From NCBI GenBank assembly GCA_018389105.1, contig JACATO010000647.1:800001-864000 (forward strand): 64,000 bases of DNA, given 5' to 3'. Origin of the DNA: Nautilus pompilius (Eukaryota; Mollusca; Cephalopoda; Nautilida; Nautilidae). Every line of letters begins with the position of its first letter. Positions within the stretch are counted from its first letter, which is position 1. The notes beneath the pieces are model-generated. The model was not told where the DNA came from. It saw only the letters and a list, made by a program, of their open reading frames with translations, and searched no databases. A program made the position numbers and the translations under genes. Shown one piece after another: positions 36,301-47,147 of this stretch.

Positions 36301-39300
36301 TGTTTATCCTGCTGTACTTCTGAACACACTGATGTGTGGCATGAAGCCAGATCATGTTGAAAACTGTGTTTGGGATATGTTCAGCAGTTCTGGTTCGTGT
36401 ATATCGTTCGTTGCACAGAAGACAGCCACAGAACCTTTTCTTTTCTGGATGCCTCACAGTTCAATTATAGCGAGAGCTGCTGTGGGCTCACCAGGTGACT
36501 GGTGTACTGTTTATCTTGAACAAGAAAATGACTCTCATCTGAAAATAACAGATTGCATCTGTCTTTGTCTGAACAACCAATACAATACTAGGACACCTGC
36601 TGCTGCTAGTTTTATGGGATTCTGCTTGCTCATTCATATTATTTTTGCATCATCTCTGTGATGCTTTCTGTTTTCTTCTGCACTTTCCTTTGCTTGTCGG
36701 AGATATTGATCCTGTGGTTTGTTTCTTTTTAATTATCTTATTGGCTGCTCCATCACAAACTTTGACTTCATTGGCAGTTTCTCTGTGTGTTCATTCAAGG
36801 TGATTATTTTAGTTCTGTTCCTTGATGTAATGTCCATGGTCAATTCTTAAACATGAGAAGAACAGATATCACACGTCCAACTCTGGTGACTAACAAGAAT
36901 ATAATAAATTAGGCAGAAACTAAATAACAATATCATAAGATGATGCAATAATGCATTGTGAGCCATAAATAATTACTTATTGATAAAAAATACAAGAAGC
37001 TTTCATTGTTTTCAATGAAAATTTTTATGTTTTGTTCACATTAATTTATGCAATACTGTATTATGACTTTGGTTCTTTTTTTCTCAAAGTTTTCTGTATT
37101 TTGGTTGGAATCTGAAATATAATTTACATGTTTTAGTAAAGAATTTTCTCTTAAAATATCAGAAAAAAATTAGGAACATTTTTGTTTCATTTAGTTGATG
37201 TACATTAAAAAATTCCATGGTGTTTTTAAAATGAAATATGAATTCAAAGAGGTAAGGCTTTTGACGAATTACACTGTAATCTTTTAGGAATACTGCCTGA
37301 AGTTCATTGTGAAAGACAGCAACTACAGCCAGATTATTATGAGTAGGGAATTTGAGACGATAGACCAACCACTCATGGTGGAAATTATCCGAAGAAAGCA
37401 ACAGCCTCAGTTTCGTATGCTACCTGAACCCCATTCAGATCCAAACAACTGTGAGTGAGTGAGTTGTTGTTGATCTCTTTTCTGTCAGTGCATGATGGGA
37501 AAAAGAATTAGACAAGCCAATGGAATTAATTTCTTTTTTGTTATTTTAAATTCTTGAAGTTATTTTTTAAAAAATTCTAGCCTTTGTATATTATGAGAAT
37601 CAAATGAGAAGAAAGTTTTTATATATTAGAACACATGTTTACCACTTGCCAGTCATGTGGTATGTCCTGTTTTTATTGTTAAATTTAATTATTGATGAAT
37701 AATTAGTCTTGGGTTTAGCTTTGAGGCCTGGGTGAGCTTGCATTCAAGCTGTTCGAGGAACCAAAACCCTGACCCTCTACTGTAGCACTTGTTCTGCTTT
37801 ATAGTAAGGGCATGATGCAACATGGCATCATTTTACTCGTTTAATGCTTCATATTTCTTTTCTTGTTACAGCCAACACTCTGGAGAAAGACATGGAGACA
37901 TTTCTGAAAGTTGTGGGCCACGAGTTCTGTGACATCACATTGCTGCTGGATGGAACCCCTATACCAGCCAACAAATCCATCCTTGCTGCCAGGAGCAGCT
38001 ATTTTGAGGCGATGTTTAGATCTTTCATGCCTGAAAATAACACAGTCAAAGTAAATCGCTTGTGACTTTTGTTGCGATAGGTCACCAGTCTTTTTTGTGG
38101 CGGCCTTTTACTTTTAACTGCTTTTCAAACATTTTTTGGTATGTGTGCATGACAGCTTTTTATTTGAAAGCTGTTTTTACATATGGATGTAGTAGAGGGA
38201 TGGTTTCTGATTAGACATGATGCATATTAACCACCTGACATTGCTGGACTTTAAGCACATTTTCAAGACATTCAGTTTGCAAGATTTTTTCTGCTAATGG
38301 AGGCACAACGCATGTCAATAAAAGATGACCAGACTAGCGGTACCACTTAGACCCCTGGTCTCTCACTCTCTGGTGGGAGACACCGTTGACAAGCCTTGTC
38401 AGCACCATATTGGTCAGAAGGCTCAAATTGTATTTTAAAAGCTTTTATTTGGCTCTCAACACTGGTAAACTCCCATAACAGTAACAGTGATGCTACATTG
38501 TTCTCTGATGCGTGGACACAATTCGCCACAAAAATATATGAAACATTTTGCTGACTGAACTACTGGCCGTTGATTTGGATCCAGCCAGGACATGTTTGCA
38601 AATTTTCCAACCATTTCAGTTTAGAAAGCACTGCTCAAAAACGTCTGCTTGTTTCTTACCTACACAACCAACAGAACTGTTTGTTCTGTGACTACATGTA
38701 AGGGTGGGAGGGTAGCAACCTGCAGTAAAGCTTGTTTCCTTATGCACGAAGGCAGCACAGCGGCACATTGCATGGATGAGATCAGCAGTCTTCCTCTGTG
38801 GGACTGCAGCCCCATTCCTAGCATAGAATCTATGCTAGGCCATTTTTGAGAAGGGGGTTTACAAGGACACTTGCAGGGATCAGTCAAGGATAGCCAACAC
38901 ATGCTCAATGGTTTTGTGTCCGTTGATTGACCAGGCAGTGACAGAGTTGTGATCCACCGAGTCTGTTTCCATGTTTGTGTTACTTGAAATAGTGTGAGCT
39001 GAGACAGCACCATCTTCCATAAAATATGCTTCATCTGAGATGATGATCATTTGCACAGACAGGCAGAGGGAGGAGTTCCCTCTCAGACCACTATCTGTGA
39101 CCATCCAGTAGCCTGAATTACACCACACACCATGAGAATTCCTGTGCTGAATAACAGCACTGCACATGCACACACTGTTTGAGAAGTATGAAAGACTGGA
39201 CTTATCAGAAATGACTGTATTCCAAAGTCAGAGGGGTGTGGCAGTATCTGTGTTGCCTATTACAGACAATGGCTGACCTTGCCTAGGTTGAGTAGTTGGC

Positions 39301-42300
39301 TGTATCTTGCTGATCACGTATTGCTGCAGAGATGTCTGTCTGAAAGTTGGTTCCTGTGGACATCTGTACATGTTCTGCCATATACACAGCCAGCTGTTGG
39401 TTTCTATACCCTTTTTTTTTTTTTTACAGCACAAATTTTCTGTTATCCTGGAGGCACATAAACAGTTGTCTTTTTCTTGAACTGAGCAGTTACTATCATT
39501 GGTTTAACAGTGGAATATCTGTGTTTTGTAAATTTTCTGCTGGCTTCTCCCAGTGCCTAACTATACATCCTTTTCAAAGCTCATCAGGTTTTTGTGAACC
39601 CACTGTTTGCAGCAGGACTGACTATCTGTGTCTGTTCTCACAGCTTGCAGCCATGTTGCCATGTGATGGAATTGTGCGCGTATGTTCATGTTACACCCTT
39701 TTCCTATTCTGTCCTTATGTACCCTCAGAAACTCAGCTATGCAAAAGCACTTATGTGCAGTCCCTCAAAAACAATTACAATAATAATTTAATATTTTATC
39801 TGAACTTGTAATCATTAAAAATATAAACTATTGCTCTCTCAAAATACTTTGTTTGAAAGTTGTTTTTTGTATGTAGTAAATGGCATCATAGTAGTCACAT
39901 AATCGCAGTTCTTAAAATGATTTTCTGCTGAACACTGTTTCTGCTAGTGTATTGTATGACAATTTCTTGGCTGCAGATAGCTATTGGAGAAATGGTTCCG
40001 TCACAGCAAGCCTTTCACAGTCTGATGCGATATATTTACTATGGTGATGTCACCATGCCACCAGAGGACTCTCTCTATCTTTTTCCTGCTCCATACTTCT
40101 ATGGCTTCACAAACAACAGACTTCAGGTGAGCAGGCTGTAACCTGGGGAACATTTTTAGCTTGGCACACTACTTTGGAAGTTTTTCTAGGTTACTTTGTC
40201 TTGCTTATCAGTTATCTGGGGTTTTGGTTCATATATCATAGATATGCTGCCTTCATAAGTATCAGTGGAAGGGGACAGGCTACAGAAATAAGGGAAAACT
40301 TAGGGATCTGGAGAGTATGATTTTAATACAGCCACTACACCTACTTCGGTAAGCTAAATCAATCTTTACAAAAGCCACTGTTAATTAAAATGTCGTGGCA
40401 CCAAAGTACACAGTATGGATGGCTGGGGTTCATGTGTCTAAAGAGTTATTAAAGGTGTCTGCTGGTAAAATTAAAAAGAAAGATATAATTACTGATAGGT
40501 TAGTAAGAGGTTAAAAAAGCAATTATAAATGAATATATTCAAGTTTTCATTGTTTTTTTTTCTGTTTGAGACAGTTTCTATTTCTTTTATTTGCAATGAT
40601 ATTTTTGAAAATAAAGATGTACTTTAAATTTCATTCCTTTCTGTTTTCAGGCATTCTGTAAGCACAACCTGGAGATGAATGTATCATTCAAAAATGTAGT
40701 CCAGGTGAAGTACAGCTAAATTTTAAAAGAATTAAAGCAAATTTTTGAAATGTTATTATTGTTATTTCTGCGATATTATTCTACAAGGTTCAAAGTTATA
40801 TTTCAGTTTTCAATAAAATTTAAATCAGACTACATAATTATGTTATGTCCCAGCCCTAGGACAGTCTGTTGTTTGCAAACTACAGCAGGTGAATACTTTT
40901 TACCTCTGAGAACACTTGATACATCTGGAAATTCTTTTTTCCTATCTTCTTAATGGGTTCTCTTTTGTTATAACTTAGGTTAGAATTTTCATAGCCTGTG
41001 GTCTTACCGTTGTGTGCAGTTTGGTCCACCAATCAGTTCAAGGTTGTTGTGGTACCTGGCTCTACCCATAGAGATACTATACTGTCGAGTCTTCTCTCGT
41101 AGCACCTCCGAGACTGGTTTAGGTCATTGTGTTTAATTGGAAATCAAAGGGTTATCCTTAGATGGCTGATCCAACAATACTGTTAGAGTTAGCCTTCCCT
41201 TTCCAAGACTTGAAAGTGATTCAAGAAAATATTTTGGCTTTTTACATTCCTTAATAATACTTTTAAGAGTAAAGACAAATATATTTCTTTTATTCCCATT
41301 GAAAATTCAGACTTAAAACAGCTTGTATGTATTTGTAACCTGGTGACTGCTCTTACAGTACTGCACTTGCATTTGTTATGTCTCCTACATATACAAGAAA
41401 GGGTTCAACATGGGAGATAATTCAGTACGAGCATAGCGATGATATTTTTACGTCGATGCTGCCATGAGGCTTTAAAATATCTAGCTATATAATTAACTTT
41501 AAGTCTAAACATTTTTTCCTTTCAAATTTTCATAAATTGAGTGAGTTTTCCATTTTTTTTAATTTTTAAATCAGATTCTGGAAGCTGCTGACAGAATTCA
41601 AGCTACAGACATGAAAAAACATGCCCTCAATATTATTGTCCATCATTTCTCAAAGGTATGGAGTTAATACTTTAAAATTATCTTCGAGAAAAACCAGTTG
41701 CCCGATTTCGCTGAATCCCCCCTGTTCAGAAAAACTATTTAGACTTTAATAGAAGAGACAGAACAAAGAATCTTCGAATTGTGTGTATTCTAGAAGTGAA
41801 ACAACAGTTCAGAGTTTGAAATTAAAATTGAGGCTGCAGTTTTCGGGTAAAATAGTTTACCGAAAAGTTTGGTCAGCTCATCACTCCACCTTATGGAACA
41901 GCGTTTCTATGGCTCTCGATCTGTCCACCTGTCCCAAGTGATGTAGTCACTGTAGCATTTTAATACTTTTAATTTGTTTTTTTCACCATAAAATTATTTA
42001 TCTGATTTATTTATATTCATCTATACAGTGAAAAGTTTTTTTAATTCAAGAAATATTTAAGGAAATGTACCTAACCTTCTAATAAAATTTGGGTTTCTGT
42101 TAATTGTATTTTGGTTAAGGGAAGATTCAGTGTATTTAACTTTTTATTACCCTCAATTTTTATTTTAATATGTTAATTCTTATATAGTTATTTTATAAAT
42201 TCAGTGGCTGTCTGCTCTTTGTATTTTATCAGTTTGACAGTTCTGCTGCTACAACAGAAACTAAGGTTGGGGTGGGTACTGATGGATGTGTTGCTGATTG

Positions 42301-42445
42301 ACAAGTAATGCTGCTCTCTTTTTTTAAGGTTGCCAAGTTGCCACAGATACGCTCCCTGAGTCGGGAACTCCTGTTGGACATTCTAGACGCACTAGCAAAT
42401 GATATGAATGAATCTCGTCTGTGTCAAGACATGTCTAACATATGA
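18119..42445 (+). CDS. LZTR1: Leucine-zipper-like transcriptional regulator 1 (Kelch-BTB-BACK CUL3 adaptor)
   Basis: LZTR1 is a CUL3 substrate adaptor for RAS-family GTPases, linked to endomembranes in animals. Exons: 18119-18261, 19349-19411, 23319-23375, 24590-24669, 25176-25281, 25967-26108, 27057-27196, 27478-27624, 29573-29627, 30007-30117, 31526-31618, 31862-31948, 32076-32190, 34201-34265, 34924-35040, 37288-37450, 37872-38050, 39977-40126, 40651-40704, 41575-41655, 42329-42445 (TGA). The sum is 2265 bp, in frame, 754 residues. Kelch repeats span about residues 48-348 ([57 protein letters not shown]). BTB1 covers about 349-446 and BACK1 about 447-560. BTB2 covers about 565-671 ([27 protein letters not shown]) and BACK2 runs to the end. 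The start is the first ATG after an in-frame TGA. The 840-residue human protein has a longer N-terminus and a longer Kelch-BTB linker. All borders are canonical except the 3' end of intron 5 (no AG before 25967). The exact exon 5 end (25281 or 25284) is uncertain. Confidence 0.96.
18262..19348 (+). other. LZTR1 intron 1
   Basis: It opens with a G-run and trinucleotide repeats (18293-18333), and has C-rich tracts near 18445 and 18595. I recognise no gene or transposon in it. An open stretch at 18702-18977 (91 codons) has no recognisable similarity. Confidence 0.5.
19920..21265 (+). pseudogene. hAT transposase fossil (ZBED-like), in LZTR1 intron 2
   Basis: Remnants of a BED-finger type hAT transposase in the sense orientation. 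At about 19955-20035 a segment reads [23 protein letters not shown], the start of the RNase H-like catalytic fold (TDxWTS motif). At about 21165-21260 come [10 protein letters not shown] and, in another frame, [20 protein letters not shown], which match the C-terminal dimerisation region (ERxFSxxG...LxP...LxFL). Between them every frame has stops and only short matches survive. I could not find the terminal repeats, so the limits are approximate. Confidence 0.7.
22708..23207 (+). mobile_element. Short mariner/Tc1-like deletion derivative with TIRs
   Basis: A 500-bp element in LZTR1 intron 2. The left end CAGGTGTTCTAAAAAAAGAT and the complement of the right end CAGACTATCCAAAAAGGATG form imperfect inverted repeats of about 28 bp. 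TA flanks both sides (22706-22707 and 23208-23209). The inside keeps only the transposase tail: a segment near 22937-22990 reads [18 protein letters not shown], the usual SPDLxPxDFFLWG block after the second catalytic Asp. This is an internal-deletion derivative, not an autonomous copy. Confidence 0.8.
23225..23276. repeat. CA-rich microsatellite
   Basis: An imperfect (CA)n tract with CG and CT interruptions, just before LZTR1 exon 3. Confidence 0.9.
23376..24589 (+). other. LZTR1 intron 3
   Basis: About 1.2 kb of AT-rich intron. The interval 23880-24150 is less AT-rich and has a short antisense open stretch (82 codons) without recognisable similarity. Nothing else was identified. Confidence 0.5.
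25282..25966 (+). other. LZTR1 intron 5 with non-canonical 3' end (GT...TG candidate)
   Basis: Exon 5 reads ...VEWRFEG and then hits in-frame TAG, so a donor must lie at 25282 (GTAGTA) or 25285 (GTAAGT); both leave phase 2. The next coding block, [16 protein letters not shown], starts at 25968 after a long pyrimidine tract (25941-25965) that ends CTGTTG. The nearest AG upstream is at 25933-25934. Using it with either donor gives a wrong phase or a stop. The phase-correct 3' border is after TG at 25965-25966. The donor side also carries GTATCCTAT at 25289-25297, close to the U12 donor consensus, and CCCCTTAAT at 25902-25910 resembles a U12 branch site. Confidence 0.6.
27880..28990 (-). pseudogene. 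Tc1-like transposase fossil, in LZTR1 intron 8
   Basis: The minus strand carries a decayed Tc1-like transposase. An ESNLLRSDES-like segment (with a stop) lies near 28500. The second catalytic block, [10 protein letters not shown], lies at about 28240-28275. LNPVKHV(stop)DELGHH, in place of the usual LNPIEHVWDELG, lies near 28150-28200. A tail resembling the family's GGHTRY end (here SGYTRY) lies near 28025-28045. The frame is broken by several stops. I could not find convincing terminal inverted repeats, so the ends are approximate. It is antisense to LZTR1. Confidence 0.75.
30118..31525 (+). other. LZTR1 intron 10
   Basis: 1.4 kb without a recognisable gene. Open stretches at 30200-30475 (-, 91 codons) and 30762-31079 (+, 105 codons) show no similarity I know and have no coding context. 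Confidence 0.5.
32686..33931 (-). mobile_element. Tc1/mariner-like element (helix-turn-helix + DDE), inactive, in LZTR1 intron 13
   Basis: About 1.25 kb bounded by inverted repeats: left TGATCAGAGAGTTACTATGC starting at 32691, and right complement TGATCAGAAAGTAACTATGC. Outer bases are CA(A/G)G, and TA follows on the right (33932-33933). On the minus strand there is an N-terminal HTH region at about 33790-33610 (residues such as [16 protein letters not shown]). A central part at 33433-33044 has [15 protein letters not shown] and [12 protein letters not shown], where an EAWF-type block is expected. An HFQQDGA block lies near 33075. Stops and frameshifts separate these parts. Similar transposases with DUF4817-type N-termini are common in invertebrate genomes. 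The exact superfamily subtype is uncertain. Confidence 0.85.
35297..35998 (+). mobile_element. Short mariner-like element (transposase N-terminus only), in LZTR1 intron 15
   Basis: A 702-bp element with ends CAAAGGACATCCCAAACG (left) and CAAAGGACACCTTTAAAG (complement of right). It has TA at 35295-35296 and 35999-36000. Only about the first 10-12 bases are well matched between the two ends. Inside, residues near 35590-35700 ([28 protein letters not shown]) resemble the N-terminal HTH part of mariner/GVQW-type transposases. The catalytic region is largely gone. It abuts the next element directly. Confidence 0.7.
36001..37061 (-). mobile_element. Tc1-like element, inactive, in LZTR1 intron 15
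   Basis: About 1.06 kb with imperfect inverted repeats: left ACAGTATAGTGCAAATTAAT from 36003, and right complement ACAGTATTGCATAAATTAAT. The stretch AAATTAATGTGAACAAAA is shared by both ends. TA flanks it at 35999-36000 and 37062-37063. The minus-strand transposase remnant at 36457-36155 shows [20 protein letters not shown] and later [12 protein letters not shown], which fit the HDLAPCHxSKxVQxY and C-terminal blocks of Tc1-like transposases. A short frameshift has altered the HDN core and the SPDLNPIE region. It is non-functional. Confidence 0.8.
38051..39976 (+). other. LZTR1 intron 17, unassigned repeat-like DNA
   Basis: 1.9 kb, less AT-rich than the surrounding introns. It has overlapping open stretches on both strands: 38660-39034 (-, 124 codons), 38880-39173 (-, 97 codons, containing ISDEAYF, which faintly recalls the SDEAxF block of transposases) and 39347-39811 (+, 154 codons). 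I cannot name a family. An old transposon copy is the likeliest explanation, but this is a guess. Confidence 0.4.
38817..38839. repeat. 23-bp near-perfect palindrome
   Basis: CCTAGCATAG and CTATGCTAGG flank a 3-bp centre. It can form a hairpin with an 11-bp stem region. It lies in LZTR1 intron 17. Its function is unknown and it may be chance. Confidence 0.8.
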
Positions 42446-43325
42446 AGTGCAGAGATGAACGTGGAAACAAACAATAATGGGTGCAGCAAAGGACTGTGAC
42501 TGACAATGTTTACAGCACATCCAACCCAACCCACTCTCTGCCCACCTGTCTGCTGTACTTGCACCCGAGAGAGATGTCAGCAGAAGCTGTTTCTAGCAGT
42601 GATGAGGAAATAAATGATGACAACAATTATGGACTTCTCAAGAAAGATTTTTAAACTACTTTTAGCTTCAGTATTCCTTTGAGATGAAGTGACATTAATC
42701 CTCTAGCTGTAAACTTTTAGAACTTAAAAAAGTTGGATTTCAAATGGAATGTGTTGGACAGATTTTCTGTCCCTGTACAAAAACTGATATACATAGTGAA
42801 TTTGATGAGATTCCACTGTAGTCTGTTGGTTTTCATACCATCTGACAGCAAACAGCCAGCAGCGGGGCTATACCCCATCCAGAATGTCAGCAGTTTCAAC
42901 TTTCCTAACTCCCTTCTCTGTTTTGTTTTTGCTACGACGGTTATTAATGAGTGGAAGAAGAAGAAGAAGAATGATCTTCAGTATGTGCCAGGGAGACTAC
43001 TGTGTTTTTTTCAAGAGACAAACAGTTAAAATCAAATCTCAAAAAACGGTGGCAAACACTTTACCTTTATGGTACTTTAAAAGTGTGTATGGCAATAATT
43101 TCAGCTGCCTCCCTAACTTATAAATTTAATTATATTTTAAATATTTAATGTTCTTTTCTCAGCTATGTTTACACAAAATGTGGCAAGATTAAAATTGCTT
43201 TCATTACTGTGGTCAAGATTCGCGTTTGTGTATTTTTATATCGTTCGAATATCAGTTGCAGTGGTGGATGCACAAATAAGTTGTTCAAAGTTGAATATGT
43301 AAAGAGGAATAACGAAGTGATAAAA

Positions 43326-43331
43326 AATAAA
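43326..43331 (+). terminator. Candidate LZTR1 poly(A) signal
   Basis: AATAAA lies about 880 bp after the LZTR1 stop at 42445 and is followed shortly by a T/GT-rich stretch. It would define a 3' UTR of about 0.9 kb. The UTR (42446-43330) holds no recognisable gene. Confidence 0.55.
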
Positions 43332-44041
43332 TCATCTTTTTTGTAAGGGAGATAAATAATCGCAGCTTTAGTGAGGTTATTTCCTTTAGATCTGCACCAA
43401 ACGGTTCTCGAGAATACTTGTTTCAGACGTTAGCAGTCCATGTTGCAGACATGGCTGAGTAGGGAGTGAGAGTACACAACTATCGGAATAAAGACACTTT
43501 CCTCTGGATTTGTATTTACTTTTGTCAAATTTACACTACTCTATTATTCCATGGAGGACTACATGAAGGCCTCTCTCCGTATTGGACCTGTCCTTTTGTT
43601 GAAGGTATGGATGTGGGTCCGACTAAGTTGTACATGGATCACCCGCCACAGCTGCAGTTCGAGTGTGAGAGGTACGTAGATGATTTTGTTACAGGAGGAG
43701 GAATTGTAGATTTACAGCAGCTGTGGTGTTCCCAGTAAAGGTTAAAGGGACACAACTCGAATAAACTACCCACATTAGCCTGCAGAATCCGCTGTACTGA
43801 CGAATAGCCAGGCCGCAGATCGAGGTTTGGCCATTTAATTAATTGACGCAACCTTATAAAATGTATTGCGAACGTTTGTCTTTATTGTAATGTGATTGTG
43901 GAAATACTGCATTTATTGATTCTATCATTTGGTTTCTTTTGTATGATTGGCGTAATCTACTGTATTGCCAGCAAGAGGACGGGACACCACGGGTTGTCTA
44001 CCCTTTCACAGGGTCAAGGTCTGGCTTCGGCCAAAACTCAA
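43332..44041. other. LZTR1-MRPS23 intergenic region and MRPS23 promoter
   Basis: About 700 bp containing the presumed MRPS23 promoter and leader. An open stretch at 43466-43738 (90 codons) has no known similarity. CpG content rises mildly toward 43960-44000. Confidence 0.5.
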
Positions 44042-47030
44042 ATGGCTGGTACCAGGATTCACAGACTTGGAACAATTTTTTCTAGGTAAAGTTTATTTGT
44101 TGCGAAGATTTCTCTGGTGGTCGTCACAGCGGAAGGCGCCGATTAATTAGCCAGACCAGGTTTCGTTAAACTGAGACGGTGTCGCTTGATTACACGGACG
44201 AATCCATTTATATCAGAAACAATAAATCTCCCTGCTCTGAGCATAAGCAAATATATATATATATATGTGTGATACCGTGCACCATTCATTCCTCTTAAAG
44301 CGACGAGTGAATACAGAAACAATTACAATAAGGTTTAATTTAAACAATGTCCAGCCTGATGAGATGCTTCATCTGCTTAGCAGCGAATTAAAGGACTTTC
44401 TTAGTCAAGTGATTCAGATAAAACACAGGCTGGGTGCATACTAAGGATGAGAACATTTTTAATGGTCCTTGATTACTTATTTCTCTTACAAACATTTGCG
44501 ACTGTGTGGTTTGTACTGAGGCACTCCGGTATTTTTTGAAGTACAGTTTGTCTTGCTAACTTTAGTTAGGGTAATTTTAATGGCTCATAGTTTTTCTGTG
44601 TTTGTATTATTTATGTTGTGACTGTATAGAGCTAATGGCCTACTCCGGTCTGGAGCACTGCAAGATGAAGACAAACCACTGTGGTATGATGTGTATGAAG
44701 CTTTCCCACCCCAGCTGGAACCCAAGTATGAACGCTCTGTAAGTCAGAAAGAAGTTGTCAACATCCTGTACCCAGAAGACCTAATTCGAGCGTAAGTACA
44801 GAAAAAAATATTAATAAATAAGAGAAATTATTATTTATTGTAATATTTCAGGATTTCCACCAGGCCAAAAGTTCTGAAAGTGTAAATCCTTTACTGAAAA
44901 TTTCTTAGAGTTTATGTTCTTTGTGGAATTTCAAATCTTACTCTAACTTCAGTACAAACTTGATTTGGATGATATAGTAGACATATGCATATGTCTACTA
45001 TGAGCCATTAGGTACCAGATGATGTGATTCAAATTATGACTACTTTAGTTTTGCTGTTGATGACATCGCCATCTAAGAAATTCTAATGTATTCACTACAT
45101 ACATTTCCCATCTCAGTACTGGGAGACTGTGTGTGTTGTTTTTCTGAGCTGTATGGATTGCTTGTTTTTTGTTTTTTTTACTCATATGGCAATAATTGGA
45201 TTTTTAATGCTGACTTTTCTAGCTGATCAACTGTGTTCTTATTATTCTGGCTTTTGTGGGCTGCTTTGTCTCATTAATTCATTTCTTACCACAACCACAA
45301 AAGATGAAATATATTGTATTCTTGGTGAATAGCAGGTCTCTGCACCCCTGTTAACTGAAAGAACTTCCTTGGCACAGTGTGCATGGCAGCCAACAGGTTG
45401 CAGGTTCAAGAACTAAAGCCACTTATACAGGTTTATTAATTTGTTACCATGCTAATCTAACTACTTTCAAATAAGACCACCATCAATGTTCATTATATTT
45501 TTCAATTCTTTTAAATGTTGTACACAAGTTTCATGTTAAACTACATTAAGTTGTATTTATTTATGTAAAGACGATAGTTATATTATACTTATTTTGTTTA
45601 CAGAAAGTTTTACAAAATCTATGGAAATCCTGATGTTGTTGATTTGACAAACAAAGGTGTGGATACAACTTGTCAAAAGTGAGTGCATTATAAAGCTATC
45701 CCCACTCAATGTTATACTGCTGAAATCTCAGCAGTATAACATTATCTATCCCATTGTATTGCTATATCAAGTTGATTGGTTGGTTAGATCTTTGCCTTGC
45801 CACTGCTACCAATAATGTAATCTAGTACTGCCAGCTGTATGGGTCAGGTCTAAGAACATTTAAGTCTCACCAGAGACTATATTTAGTGTTGAGAACAGGC
45901 AGAGGAAAGTGTGCTGCAGCTGCCTATTGCATCTGGGTAGTTTCTTTGCCTGCCACTGGATTAAAGACTACCCAGCTAGAAGGTGCAGCTGTCCCCCTCA
46001 CCTTCAAAAAATCAATCAATCATGCTCTGATGTGCATTCACTTTTACTGACCATTTTACATAAATCTCGAAATAGTATGCTTGCTGCTATTTCCTGTTGA
46101 TTAATGGCTGATGGGGCTAACTGTTCATATAATCCTTCCACGTGTTAAAGGACCTGCTAGATCTACAACCCTTCTGACTAAAACAGCAATGTATACTTTT
46201 TTCTAAGTTGGAATGAATGGGAAGACTACAATCATTCAACAACACATTATGATTTCACAAATAGGAGCTATTCTCCTGCTTTATCAAAAATATTGTGAAT
46301 ATTGTTGACATCCTTGTCTGAGGCTAATATTGATCTTTTTCTTAAGCAGTGCATTAAACTAATACAAATACTTAAACAGCCTCTTATCAAGTTGTGGTTT
46401 ATTTTTATAAGTAGGCCTCTTTCTTTAATTAAAAAATAGATTAATATATTTCTGTTTTGCAGATTTGTAAAGAAATACTTTCAACAACAAAAGCTTGGTG
46501 TTCCTCGTGACCAGCTGTTTGACACTGTGGTGAATTTGCTGAAGCAAGAAGGTATTCGATTACGCACTCTTGAAGATGTACAACAGGTATTATTTAATTT
46601 CTTGGTTTTCAGTGCCTATAAAAGTGACAGCTTTTTTTTTTAGTTGTTCCCTGGTGCAGTATGTTCAATATAACATTGATTTTGAGGAGGAGGGTATAAC
46701 ATTTCAATTTAAAACACACTATTTAACTGTCAGAGATCTCCTGATATTTTAGATTAAAAAATATTTTCAAAACCCACTTTATACCAATAATATTTCAAAC
46801 AGGTTATGGAATGAAAAAAAAATTATTCTACAAGCAATATTCCATGAAATTAATGATCCATAATGGTAAGAGGATTTTTAGACTTACCATACAATTCATT
46901 ATTGATAATTTTTTTTTAGGATAAACTAAAAATAAATGCGAGAAGTCATTTACCTGGTGCAAAAGAAGTATTTGGAGATAAGATCACAAAACAGAGAGAA
47001 GAAGATGACTTCATTGAAGAAGAGAGGTGA
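44042..47030 (+). CDS. MRPS23: Mitochondrial small ribosomal subunit protein mS23
   Basis: A component of the mitochondrial 28S ribosomal subunit, imported into the matrix. Five exons: 44042-44085, 44630-44791, 45604-45678, 46463-46586, 46920-47030 (TGA). The sum is 516 bp in frame, 171 residues (human about 190). Exon 1 starts MAGTRIHRLGTIFSR, almost the same as the vertebrate N-terminus. It is followed by LVRAGVL-like LLRSGALQDEDKPLWYDVY, then EAFPPQLEP, LYPEDLIRAKFYKIYG, FVKKYFQQQKLG and LLKQEGIRLR. All introns are GT-AG with matching phases. The ATG at 44042 is chosen because of the conserved MAG(S/T)R start, although the frame is open further upstream. The tail is shorter than in mammals. 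It converges with HFM1. Confidence 0.95.
44250..44268. repeat. (TA)n microsatellite
   Basis: A short alternating TA tract in MRPS23 intron 1. Confidence 0.9.
45679..46462 (+). other. MRPS23 intron 3, possibly containing a SINE/LINE fragment
   Basis: The interval 45760-46110 has a different texture from the flanks, with repeated CTGCC/CAGC motifs, and ends near a CAATCAAT repeat. It looks like an interspersed repeat fragment, but I could not place it in a family. Confidence 0.3.
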
Positions 47031-47103
47031 CCAAAATCCCAAGTAATCATGTCTACATATTGGCAGAAATTATTATTTGGCTTATGTAGATGTTTTTTTG
47101 TTT

Positions 47104-47109
47104 AATAAA
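47104..47109 (+). terminator. MRPS23 poly(A) signal
   Basis: AATAAA lies 74 bp after the MRPS23 stop codon and points toward the end of HFM1. Confidence 0.75.
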
Positions 47110-47137
47110 GAAACTTCTATGAAACATCTAGCACATT

Positions 47138-47143
47138 TTTTAT
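47138..47143 (-). terminator. HFM1 poly(A) signal
   Basis: TTTATT on the + strand reads AATAAA on the minus strand, beginning 4 bp after the HFM1 stop codon. Cleavage some 10-30 bp further would fall at or inside the MRPS23 3' UTR. Confidence 0.6.
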
Positions 47144-47147
47144 TCTT

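Noticed and set aside
38649-38849. 66-codon + strand frame
   Set aside because: It lies opposite longer minus-strand frames and has no recognisable similarity.
39347-39811. 154-codon open frame in LZTR1 intron 17
   Set aside because: Cys/Phe-rich translation through T-runs with no known similarity. Its length is within chance expectation for this composition.
43466-43738. 90-codon open frame between LZTR1 and MRPS23
   Set aside because: No recognisable domain and no splice context. It lies just upstream of the MRPS23 start and is probably chance.
45361-45430. tRNA-derived SINE (GGTTCAAG box-B-like motif)
   Set aside because: Only one short promoter-like motif was seen, without a clear A box, body or tail.
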